From the NCBI RefSeq assembly GCF_035818615.1, contig NZ_JAYKZY010000001.1:350501-414500 (forward strand): a stretch of DNA of 64,000 nucleotides. The letters are read 5' to 3'. Below, one piece after another: positions 57,225-64,000 of this stretch (its first letter is position 1; each line of letters starts with the position of its first letter). The DNA comes from Sphingobium sp. CR2-8 (lineage in GTDB: Bacteria; Pseudomonadota; Alphaproteobacteria; Sphingomonadales; Sphingomonadaceae). The notes beneath the pieces are model-generated. The model was not told where the DNA came from. It saw only the letters and a program-made list of their open reading frames with translations, and ran no database searches. A program made the translations under genes and the position numbers.

Positions 57225-57246
57225 TAATTATCATTTAATATGATAT
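57225..57246. promoter_or_regulatory. AT-rich operator candidate F (minus strand begins ATATCATATTA)
   Basis: Read on the minus strand, ATATCATATTA (57246-57236) equals the first 11 bases of motif A, followed 4 bases on by ATAATTA. It lies in the divergent gap between the two CoA-transferase transcripts, tying them to the glycosidase genes that carry the same motif. Confidence 0.55.
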
Positions 57247-57311
57247 TTTCTCAGGCTATGGAGATGCATAGAATGAGTCAACCTAATTGTCCGACTAACT
57301 GGGGGCGCGCG

Positions 57312-58427
57312 ATGCGAGGCATGACATGGGACCATCCGCGTGGCGTCGATCCGCTGCTGGCCGCCTCGCGCGCCTGGTACAACCGCACGGGGCAGGAAAT
57401 CGTCTGGGACCGCCGCTCGCTCCAGGATTTCGAAACCTATCCGGTCGAGGAACTGGCGCGCCAATATGACCTGATCGTCATCGACCATCCCCATGTCGGA
57501 CAAGTGGCCGACGCGGGATGCCTCGCGCCGCTCGATACGCTCTGCACTGCTACGGCTTTGGCGGAGATCGAGGCGGGCAGCGTCGGCCTCTCCTATCCCA
57601 GCTACCGATGGAAAGGGCGTCAATGGGCGCTGCCGATCGACGCCGCGACGCAGGTGCAGGCGTGGGTGCCCGGTCGTCTGGCCGCGCCGCTGCGAAACTG
57701 GGACGATGTCGTCGCGCTCGCGCGTGCCGGTGCGCTGGCGCTGCCGCTGCGCGCGCCGCACAGCCTGATGACGCTTTTCTCGCTGTGCGGCCTGGACGCT
57801 GTGCCCCTCAATGTCGATGGTCCGCACCTCTTCCCGGCGCAGGCCGCGACCGCCTATGACCGTCTGGCGCAATTGGCCGACCTGATCGACCCGATCGCCT
57901 ATGATCAAGATCCCATCGCCGTGCTGGAGGTGATGGGCAGCGCGCATTCTGCCCTTGCCGCATCGCCCTTCATCTACGGCTATGTCAGCTATGCGCAGGA
58001 TGGGTTCCGCCCGACGCGCATCGCCTTCCACGATCTGCCCGTCACCGGCGCGGCCGGTCCCGCCGGTTCGGCGCTGGGCGGCACCGGCCTCGCCATTTCC
58101 GCCAGCAGCGCCTGCCTGGCGGACGCCGCCGCCTTCGCCCAATGGGTCGCCAGCGGTCCGGTCCAGACCAACCTTTTTGCGCCCTCGGGCGGCCAGCCGG
58201 GGCATGCCCAGGCCTGGGAAGATGACGGCATCAACGGCCTGACCGCCGACTTCTACCGGGCCACCCGGGCCACGCTGGATCGCGCGTGGCTCCGTCCCCG
58301 CCATACCGGCTATATGGCCTTCCAGCAGCAGGCATCCGATCGCCTGAACCAGGCGTTGCGCACGCGCGAGGATGCGGCGTCCGCGATCGTCGCCCTCAAC
58401 ACGCTGTTCGCCCGGAGTTTCGGATGA
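57312..58427 (+). CDS. Second solute-binding-protein homologue without a signal peptide
   Basis: 371 residues from ATG 57312 (GGGGG 6 bases upstream). The mature-protein fold starts at once: MRGMTWDHPRGVDPLLAAS, WYNRTGQEIVWDRRSLQDFE, VEELARQYDLIVIDHPHVGQVADAGCLAPLD. A G-Q-D-like central region (PSYRWKGRQWALPIDAATQVQAW) and a C-terminal segment with GLTADFYRATRATLDRAWLRPRH follow. No leader, lipobox or Tat motif is present with any start. Its stop overlaps the start of CaiB copy 2 (ATGA). Homologues next to CaiB genes are known to me from other proteobacteria but have no assigned function. Confidence 0.78.
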   Translation: MRGMTWDHPRGVDPLLAASRAWYNRTGQEIVWDRRSLQDFETYPVEELARQYDLIVIDHPHVGQVADAGCLAPLDTLCTATALAEIEAGSVGLSYPSYRWKGRQWALPIDAATQVQAWVPGRLAAPLRNWDDVVALARAGALALPLRAPHSLMTLFSLCGLDAVPLNVDGPHLFPAQAATAYDRLAQLADLIDPIAYDQDPIAVLEVMGSAHSALAASPFIYGYVSYAQDGFRPTRIAFHDLPVTGAAGPAGSALGGTGLAISASSACLADAAAFAQWVASGPVQTNLFAPSGGQPGHAQAWEDDGINGLTADFYRATRATLDRAWLRPRHTGYMAFQQQASDRLNQALRTREDAASAIVALNTLFARSFG

Positions 58428-59551
58428 CCGACGATCGCCCCCTCGGCGGCCTGCTTGTGCTGGACATGGCGCAATTCCTCTCCGGCCCCTCCGCCGCGCT
58501 GCGCCTGGGCGACCTTGGCGCGCGGGTGATCAAGGTCGAACGGCCCGGGGCAGGCGATATCTGTCGCAGCCTCTATCTGACGGACACCGACATAGGCGGC
58601 GATTCCACCCTGTTCCACGCCATCAACCGGAACAAGGAAAGCATCGCGCTCGACTACAGGGACGAAGCCGATCGAGACATGCTCTACCGCCTCGCCGATC
58701 GCGCCGACGTGGTGATCCAGAATTTCCGCCCCGGCGTCGCCGATCGCCTGGGCGTCGGCCCGGACCAGTTGCGCGCCCGCAACCCCCGGTTGATCGTCGG
58801 CACCATTTCGGGCTATGGCGACGATGGCCCATGGGCCGGTTGGCCGGGACAGGATCTGCTGGCGCAGGCGCTTTCCGGCGCGATGTGGCTCAGCGGCAGC
58901 GCCGAAGACGGCCCGGTCCCCTTCGGCCTGTCCATCGCCGACATGTTGTCGGGCCATTTGCTGACCGAAGGGATATTGGCCGCCTTGGTCCGTCGCGGGA
59001 TCAAGGGGGTGGGCGCCCATGTCGAAACCAGCCTGCTCGAAGCGATGGTCGACCTCCAGTTCGAAGTGCTCACCACCCATCTCAACGACGGCGGCCGCCT
59101 GCCGCGCCGGGCACAGGTCCGCAACGCTCATGCCTATCTTGCCGCGCCCTATGGCGTCTATCGCACGGCGGACGGCTGGCTGGCATTAGCCATGACGCCG
59201 CTGCCCAAGCTGGCGCCCTTGCTCGACGTCGCCCTGGATGGCGACGCCTTCATCGACCGGGATCGGCTCCAGTCCGTGATCGCGCACCGGATCGCGCAGC
59301 AGGATACGGCCAGCTGGCTCGTCCTTCTACGCGCGCAGGACATCTGGTGCGCGGAGATATTGCACTGGCCCGACCTCCTGGCGTCGGAGGCATTCCGCCG
59401 CCTCGACCTGCTGCAAACCATTCCCTCGCGCGACAGGCCGGTGGTGACGACCAGAAGCGCGATCCGGATCGACGGTCGCCGGTCAGACCGCCCCGCCGGC
59501 GCGCCGCACGTCGATCAGCAGGGCAGCGCGATCAGGGCGGAATTTGCCTGA
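58424..59551 (+). CDS. CaiB/BaiF-family (class III) CoA-transferase, copy 2
   Basis: 375 residues from ATG 58424. [52 protein letters not shown], and catalytic Asp144 in PGQDLLAQ. It matches copy 1 across nearly the whole length. Both copies keep the catalytic aspartate, so neither is a dead subunit by that test. Being co-translated with a binding-protein-like gene on one side while copy 1 is co-translated with MaoC on the other suggests a two-part system acting on one acid or on a donor/acceptor pair. Inference. Confidence 0.92.
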   Translation: MTDDRPLGGLLVLDMAQFLSGPSAALRLGDLGARVIKVERPGAGDICRSLYLTDTDIGGDSTLFHAINRNKESIALDYRDEADRDMLYRLADRADVVIQNFRPGVADRLGVGPDQLRARNPRLIVGTISGYGDDGPWAGWPGQDLLAQALSGAMWLSGSAEDGPVPFGLSIADMLSGHLLTEGILAALVRRGIKGVGAHVETSLLEAMVDLQFEVLTTHLNDGGRLPRRAQVRNAHAYLAAPYGVYRTADGWLALAMTPLPKLAPLLDVALDGDAFIDRDRLQSVIAHRIAQQDTASWLVLLRAQDIWCAEILHWPDLLASEAFRRLDLLQTIPSRDRPVVTTRSAIRIDGRRSDRPAGAPHVDQQGSAIRAEFA

Positions 59552-59766
59552 CGACCGGCGCGCAGGCTGAAAGCGCACGCGCGCGCCGTCGGCTAAAAGA
59601 CCCTCCACCGTTGCTCGACACGCGTCCGGAAATCGATAGCGATCTTGGGTGTGACCGGTCGGAAATACAGGGCGGCCCGACCGGTAACGCACCGTGCGCC
59701 CTTGGCAAAGCGCCGCATACGGTGGACTATCGCCGCTCCACAAACGATCATCATGGAGGCCAGTTC
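59552..59766. other. Intergenic region before the small protein; no gene seen
   Basis: 215 bases with short unconvincing frames. It ends with a clear ribosome-binding site (GGAGG) for the small gene at 59767. No AT-rich motif of the locus is present. Confidence 0.4.
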
Positions 59767-59954
59767 ATGACCATCGAAACCAGATTGCAGACGCTTAAAT
59801 CGCGTCTTTCCGCAATATTGAACGATGACCTGCGCTACGCCGTGGCGGAAAAATCCGCGATCTCGGCTATATCGACCTGCGCGATTTCTTCCAGGCCAGG
59901 CCGGTTCCGGCGCATGTCACCGCGCTGGAAAAAATGCTGGGCGCACCGGCCTGA
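59767..59954 (+). pseudogene. Small 62-residue protein, frameshifted in this sequence
   Basis: ATG 59767 has GGAGG 7 bases upstream. The first frame gives a charged helical start, MTIETRLQTLKSRLSAIL then NDDLRYAVAEK; the continuation that looks like protein, IRDLGYIDLRDFFQARPVP and ALEKMLGAPA with a stop at 59954, is one frame over. One extra A in the A run 59849-59853 joins them into 62 residues. A terminator follows 17 bases later, which supports a real gene. I do not recognise the family. It could be a small helical regulator or an accessory protein of the locus; no function is assigned. Confidence 0.55.
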
Positions 59955-59971
59955 ACGGACGGCCTGAACGG

Positions 59972-59998
59972 ACGGGCGGTCAGTCTCTGACCGCCCGT
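59972..59998. terminator. Strong hairpin between convergent genes
   Basis: ACGGGCGGTCAG (59972-59983) pairs perfectly over 12 bases with CTGACCGCCCGT (59987-59998). It lies between the small gene and the convergent Lrp gene, so it can serve both. The flanking T runs are weak. Confidence 0.7.
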
Positions 59999-60011
59999 TC
60001 CTCTCCTCCCA

Positions 60012-60475
60012 CTAAGCCTTGCCGCGCCGCGGACGCAGCCCATCGCGCATCGCGATATTGGAATTGATCCGCGTTACCCCGGGCAGGCGCGACAAAATCT
60101 CGCTATGCAGCCGCTCATAGGCGTCGACGCTGTCCGCCTCCACGCGCAGCCAATAATCGACCGCGCCGGTCATCAGGAAGCATTCGCGTATCTCGGGACA
60201 TTGCCGCACCGCATGCTCGAAACGCGCGAGATAATCCTCCGTCTGGCGATCCAGCGTCACCTGCACCAGAACATTGACCATCGCGCTGTCGTCGCGCCCG
60301 CCTGCGATCAGGGTGTAGCCGCGAATATAGCCCCGCGCTTCCAACTGCCTGATGCGCCGGTGGCAGGCGGAGGGGACAGGCCGACCTCCACTGCTATGTC
60401 GGCGTTGGACCGACGCGCATTGAGTTTCAGCAGGCGCAGGATAGCGCGATCGGGATCGTCGAGTCCATTGGTCAT
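60012..60475 (-). pseudogene. Lrp/AsnC-family regulator, frameshifted in this sequence
   Basis: From ATG 60475 the helix-turn-helix reads GLDDPDRAILRLLKLNARRSNADIAVEVGLS; the frame then breaks, and the remaining RRIRQLEARGYIRGYTLIAG and the RAM ligand domain (VNVLVQVTLDRQTEDYLARFEHAV, MTGAVDYWLRVEADS, INSNIAMRDGL) are in another frame. One extra base in the G run 60372-60375 gives LSPSACHRRI and an ordinary 154-residue protein. It is divergent from the alanine racemase/dadA operon, where such regulators sense alanine. If the shift is real, the regulator is lost. Confidence 0.8.
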
Positions 60476-60595
60476 TCCTGCCAATCCTTAGGATGATTCT
60501 TCACATCTATGCCATAAGTAGCAAAAATCGCCCGAATTTTGCACGCCTATTCGAAGAAGCGTTGGATATCTTGGTTCTATCGGAAGGGGATCGGC

Positions 60596-61720
60596 ATGCA
60601 TTTCGGGACGGCGGCGACATTGCGCATCGATCTGGCGGCGCTGGTCGCCAATTACCAGCATATAGCGCGCCACGTGTCCCCGGCGAAAGTGGCAGGCGTA
60701 GTGAAGGCCGACGCCTATGGCCTTGGCGCGATCGCCGTGTCGCGCGCCCTGCTGGATGCCGGTTGCCGCCATTTCTTCGTGGCGCATTTGTGCGAAGCGG
60801 CGGCATTGAAACCTCACCTGCCGCCTGACGCGACCCTCTACATCCTCAATGGATTGCGTCCGGGCGCGGAGGCGGATTGCGTGGCGGTCGGCGCCGTGCC
60901 GATCCTGAACGCGCTGGCGCAGATCGATGCATGGTCCGCCATAGCGCGCGCATCGGGGCGCGATCTGCCGGGCGTCATCCAGGTCGATACCGGCATGTCG
61001 CGCCTGGGCCTGAGCATGGAGGAATTGTCGGCACTGCGCGATCGACCGGATCGGCTGACCGGAATCGATGTCCGACTGGTTATGAGCCATCTCGCCTGTG
61101 CCGACCACCCCGAAGACGAGGCCAACCGGGACCAGCGCGCACTGTTCGATGCCATCGCCCGCCAGTTTCCCGGCGTTCCGCGATCGATCGACAATTCGGG
61201 CGGTGCCCTCGCGCCCGACGTGCAGCATGGCGACATCGTACGCGCGGGCATCGCGCTCTATGGCGGCGCGCCGCATGGCGATCCCAATCCGATGCGCGCC
61301 GTCGTCGCGCTCGACGCCTATATCGTGCAGTCGCGCCGGGTGCCTGCGGGGGCAGGGGTGGGCTATGGCCTCACCCATCGCTGCACGCGCCCATCGCATA
61401 TCGCCACCATCTCCGTCGGTTACGCCGATGGCTGGCCGCGCCATCTCAGCAATCGCGGCAGCGCCTATATCGGCGGCATCCGCGTGCCCGTCGTCGGCCG
61501 AGTGTCGATGGACAGCATGGCGCTCGACGTCACCGATCTGCCCGACGACCTGCTCCAGCCCGGCGCGCCGGTCGAACTGATCGGCCCGCACCAGACGATC
61601 GATGATGTCGCCGCGCAGGCGGACACCATCAGCTACGAAATATTGACCCGCCTCGGCCACCGCTACGCGCGGGACTATCTGGCCGCGCCGGTCGCAGACA
61701 AGGAAAGCGGCAGGTCATGA
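60596..61720 (+). CDS. alr: Alanine racemase (catabolic, DadX-like)
   Basis: 374 residues from ATG 60596 (AGGGG 6 bases upstream). PLP enzyme that interconverts L- and D-alanine. Seen: [17 protein letters not shown], the PLP lysine Lys37 in [53 protein letters not shown], and the second-base Tyr in [26 protein letters not shown] near the end. Its stop overlaps dadA by four bases (ATGA), which marks the catabolic rather than the cell-wall isoform. Divergent from the Lrp/AsnC regulator. Confidence 0.93.
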   Translation: MHFGTAATLRIDLAALVANYQHIARHVSPAKVAGVVKADAYGLGAIAVSRALLDAGCRHFFVAHLCEAAALKPHLPPDATLYILNGLRPGAEADCVAVGAVPILNALAQIDAWSAIARASGRDLPGVIQVDTGMSRLGLSMEELSALRDRPDRLTGIDVRLVMSHLACADHPEDEANRDQRALFDAIARQFPGVPRSIDNSGGALAPDVQHGDIVRAGIALYGGAPHGDPNPMRAVVALDAYIVQSRRVPAGAGVGYGLTHRCTRPSHIATISVGYADGWPRHLSNRGSAYIGGIRVPVVGRVSMDSMALDVTDLPDDLLQPGAPVELIGPHQTIDDVAAQADTISYEILTRLGHRYARDYLAAPVADKESGRS

Positions 61721-62973
61721 AGATCGTCATTCTGGGCGGCGGCGTGATCGGCGTCACGTCCGCCTGGTATCTGTCGCAGGCGGGGCACGAGGTGGTCGTG
61801 GTCGACCGCCAGACCCGCGTGGCGCAGGAAACCAGCTTCGCCAATGCGGGCGAGATTTCGCCCGGCTATGCCTCGCCCTGGGCCGCGCCCGGCATCCCGG
61901 CCAAGGCGCTGCGCTGGCTGTTCATGCAGCATGCGCCGTTGATCCTGCGGCCAAAGGTCGACATGGCCATGTTGCGCTGGCTGGTGGCGATGCTGGGCAA
62001 TTGCAACGCGGCCGACTATCGCATCAACAAGGGGCGCATGGTCCGGCTGGCGGAACATAGCCGCGACCGCCTGATCGCGCTGCGCGCCGAGACGGGCATA
62101 GCCTATGACGAGCGCAGCCAGGGCACGCTCCAGCTGTTCCGCGAACAAAAGCAGCTCGACGGCATCGCCAAGGATATTGAGGTGCTGCGCGCCGACCATG
62201 TCCCTTTCGAAGTCCTCGACCGCGCAGGCTGCCTGGCCGCCGAACCGGGCCTTGCCGCCAGCGCCGCGACAATCGTGGGCGGCCTGCGCCTGCCCCAGGA
62301 CGAAACGGGCGACTGTTTCAAATTTACCAACGCGCTGGCGGACATGGCCCGGGCGCGCGGCGTCCAGTTCCTGATGGGGCGTCAGATCACCGGCCTTGCG
62401 CGCGAAGCCGGACGCATCAGCCATGTCGTCACGGATCAGGGACCGGTCAGCGGCGACGCCTATCTCGTCGCCATGGGCAGCTTCTCTCCCCTGATCGTCG
62501 CGCCGCTTGGCCTGCGCCTGCCGGTCTATCCGGTGAAGGGCTATTCGATCACCGTGCCGATCGTGCGGGAGGAAGGCGCGCCCGTATCGACCCTGCTGGA
62601 CGAAAGCTACAAGGTCGCGATCACACGGCTGGGCGATCGCATCCGGGTGGGCGGCATGGCCGAACTGTCGGGCTACACCAACGACCTGCCGCAGGCGCGT
62701 CGCGACACGCTGGACCATAGCGTAGGCACCTTGTTCCCGGGCGCTGGCGATCTGTCCCGCGCGACCTTCTGGAGCGGACTGCGGCCGATGACGCCGGATT
62801 CGACGCCGGTCGTGGGCGCGACCGCCATCGACAATCTGTTCCTCAACACCGGCCATGGCACGCTGGGCTGGACCATGGCCTGCGGTTCGGGCCATGTCAT
62901 CGCCGACATCATCAGCGACCGCCCGCCCGCCATCGAAACCGCCGACCTGGCGCTGTCGCGCTATCGGCGCTGA
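61717..62973 (+). CDS. dadA: D-amino-acid dehydrogenase (DadA)
   Basis: 418 residues. FAD enzyme that oxidises D-alanine and other D-amino acids to keto acids and passes electrons to quinone. Dinucleotide-binding start [31 protein letters not shown], then [24 protein letters not shown], typical of DadA, and the C-terminal [19 protein letters not shown], which closes the FAD site. Length equals the family norm. Co-translated with the racemase. Confidence 0.95.
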   Translation: MKIVILGGGVIGVTSAWYLSQAGHEVVVVDRQTRVAQETSFANAGEISPGYASPWAAPGIPAKALRWLFMQHAPLILRPKVDMAMLRWLVAMLGNCNAADYRINKGRMVRLAEHSRDRLIALRAETGIAYDERSQGTLQLFREQKQLDGIAKDIEVLRADHVPFEVLDRAGCLAAEPGLAASAATIVGGLRLPQDETGDCFKFTNALADMARARGVQFLMGRQITGLAREAGRISHVVTDQGPVSGDAYLVAMGSFSPLIVAPLGLRLPVYPVKGYSITVPIVREEGAPVSTLLDESYKVAITRLGDRIRVGGMAELSGYTNDLPQARRDTLDHSVGTLFPGAGDLSRATFWSGLRPMTPDSTPVVGATAIDNLFLNTGHGTLGWTMACGSGHVIADIISDRPPAIETADLALSRYRR

Positions 62974-62992
62974 TCTTCCAAGGAGACAAGCC

Positions 62993-63340
62993 ATGACCAT
63001 CACCCGCATCGAAACCGGCCCGCGCATGAGCGAAGCCGTCATCCACGGCGACACCGTCTATCTCGCTGGCCAGATCGGCGCACCCGGCGAAAGCGTGACG
63101 GTGCAGACCCAGGCGGCGCTGGAAGAAATCGACCGCCTGCTGGGCCTGGCGGGCAGCAGCAAGGCGCATATCCTGCGGGCCACCATCTGGCTGGCGGACA
63201 TGGCGGATTTTGCCGAAATGAACCTGGTCTGGGACGCCTGGATCGCGAGCGTACCCGCGCCGACCCGCGCCACCGGCGAAGCCAAACTGGCGACCCCGGA
63301 CTATAAGGTGGAAATCATCATCACCGCCGCGCGCGCCTGA
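62993..63340 (+). CDS. RidA-family enamine/imine deaminase
   Basis: 115 residues from ATG 62993 (AAGGAG upstream). YjgF/YER057c/UK114 fold: TVYLAGQIGAPGESVTVQTQAALEEIDRLLGLAGSSKAHILRATIWLADMADFAEMNLVWDAWI, then the conserved RAT in APTRATGEAKLATPDYKVEI with the arginine that binds the carboxylate. It hydrolyses the reactive 2-imino acids formed by DadA. Position directly after dadA fits that job. It belongs to the shorter RidA-like subgroup common in such operons. Confidence 0.92.
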   Translation: MTITRIETGPRMSEAVIHGDTVYLAGQIGAPGESVTVQTQAALEEIDRLLGLAGSSKAHILRATIWLADMADFAEMNLVWDAWIASVPAPTRATGEAKLATPDYKVEIIITAARA

Positions 63341-63400
63341 TTGCGCATCGACGGCGGCATCATTCTGGCGGAACGACGATCGGCCGGTTAAGCACCGGGG

Positions 63401-64000
63401 ATGCACGACACTCCACCCTATCGCCGGATCGGCATCATCGGCACCGGCCGCGTCGCGCAGGCGATGGCATTGGCCCTGCACGCGCATTCGGTCGATCCGA
63501 TGCTGGTCTGGGGCCGCACCCCGACCCGCCGCGACGCGATCACAGCCCGCATCGGCCATTCCGCCCCGGCGCAGGACCTGGCGCAGATCGCGTCCGCCTG
63601 CGACCTCATCCTGATCGCCGTATCGGATGACGCCATCGCGCCCATCGTGGCGGCGTTGGCAGAGCAACGCCCTACCGGCGCGCCACTGATCCTTCACCTG
63701 AGCGGGCGAAGCGGCGCGGCGATCCTGACGCCCCTGGCGCAGCGCGGCGCCCTGACGGCGGCCGTCCATCCGGCCATGACCTTCACCGGCGACCCAGACC
63801 GGGAAGTCGCCCGCATGATCGGCGCGCGTTTCGTCGTCACAGGCAGCACCCGCCCGGCGACCGGCGCGGCCGAAAGGCTCGTCGCCCTGATCGGCGGCGT
63901 GGTGGAACATGTGGCCGAGGCACAGCGCGCGCTTTATCATGCCGCGCTCTGCCATGCGGCCAATCATCTCGTGACGCTGATGGCCGGATCATGCGACGCG
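63401..64000 (+). CDS. DUF2520/Rossmann-like protein, N-terminal part (runs off right edge)
   Basis: 200 codons from ATG 63401 to the window edge. The start RRIGIIGTGRVAQAMALALHAH is a dinucleotide-binding turn; CDLILIAVSDDAIAPIVAAL, LHLSGRSGAAILTPL and AVHPAMTFTGDP are typical of the DUF2520/F420-reductase-like Rossmann group often found near pantothenate genes. The last part, ALYHAALCHAANHL, leads into the helical C-terminal domain. Function unknown; ketopantoate-reductase-like chemistry has been proposed for relatives. It is 60 bases after ridA and may be a separate unit. Confidence 0.75.
   Translation, partial: MHDTPPYRRIGIIGTGRVAQAMALALHAHSVDPMLVWGRTPTRRDAITARIGHSAPAQDLAQIASACDLILIAVSDDAIAPIVAALAEQRPTGAPLILHLSGRSGAAILTPLAQRGALTAAVHPAMTFTGDPDREVARMIGARFVVTGSTRPATGAAERLVALIGGVVEHVAEAQRALYHAALCHAANHLVTLMAGSCDA

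Overview
The window (about 64 kb, GC-rich, dense, both strands used) looks like the chromosome or a large replicon of a sphingomonad (Sphingomonadaceae; Sphingobium, Novosphingobium or Sphingomonas type). Reasons: two large TonB-dependent receptors of the kind expanded in that family, a secreted-glycosidase locus built around a receptor rather than SusC/SusD, CoA-dependent catabolic islands, and short palindromic repeats typical of sphingomonads. This is inference from gene content; there is no rRNA or tRNA gene to confirm it.

Left part (1-21 kb): catabolism of a hydrophobic alcohol or acid through CoA thioesters. It holds two acyl-CoA synthetases, an aldehyde dehydrogenase, an iron-type alcohol dehydrogenase, two SDRs, a DsbA-fold isomerase, two thiolases, an acyl-CoA dehydrogenase, an enoyl-CoA hydratase and a nitronate-monooxygenase-like flavoprotein, with a TonB receptor for uptake and a MATE exporter. 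A MarR regulator sits at the divergent hub near 13.8 kb. Three GTG-N6-CAC palindromes lie next to it and before the acyl-CoA dehydrogenase operon, which suggests a small autoregulated regulon. The left edge carries a truncated Crp/Fnr gene and a worn transposase remnant.

Middle and right part (21-59.6 kb): a plant-glycan and sugar-acid utilisation locus. Exported enzymes are a DUF5060/DUF4038-type glycosidase, a GH106-like rhamnosidase, two GH42 paralogues, a GH29 fucosidase, a GH127 enzyme, a beta-propeller GH43-like enzyme and an SGNH esterase, served by a TonB receptor. Inner-membrane uptake is by two MFS carriers and an RbsABC-type ABC transporter. Cytoplasmic steps include a RuBisCO-like protein next to a DUF1537 sugar-acid kinase, a Gfo/Idh/MocA dehydrogenase, a BDH2-like SDR, a quinone-linked D-lactate dehydrogenase, a MaoC hydratase and two paralogous CaiB/BaiF CoA-transferases. 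Two solute-binding-protein-like genes have no export signal. A FadR-type GntR regulator is inside the locus, and related AT-rich motifs sit in five gene-start regions between divergent genes from 22.5 to 57.3 kb (six sites), so the whole region may be one regulon. RuBisCO-like protein + DUF1537 kinase + Gfo/Idh resembles the known D-apiose/D-apionate route; the CoA-transferase/MaoC/cytosolic binding-protein module has no obvious place in it and is the best candidate for something undescribed.

Right edge (60-64 kb): a D-alanine catabolic operon (alanine racemase, D-amino-acid dehydrogenase, RidA) with a divergent Lrp/AsnC regulator, then the start of a DUF2520-type Rossmann protein.

Quality warning: five places show an apparent one-base deletion, all beside short homopolymer runs (ABC binding protein, ABC ATPase, Lrp regulator, a 62-residue small protein, an MFS remnant). 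Adding one base restores expected protein ends, and in the ABC operon restores tightly overlapping stop/start codons. Sequencing or assembly error is the simplest explanation.
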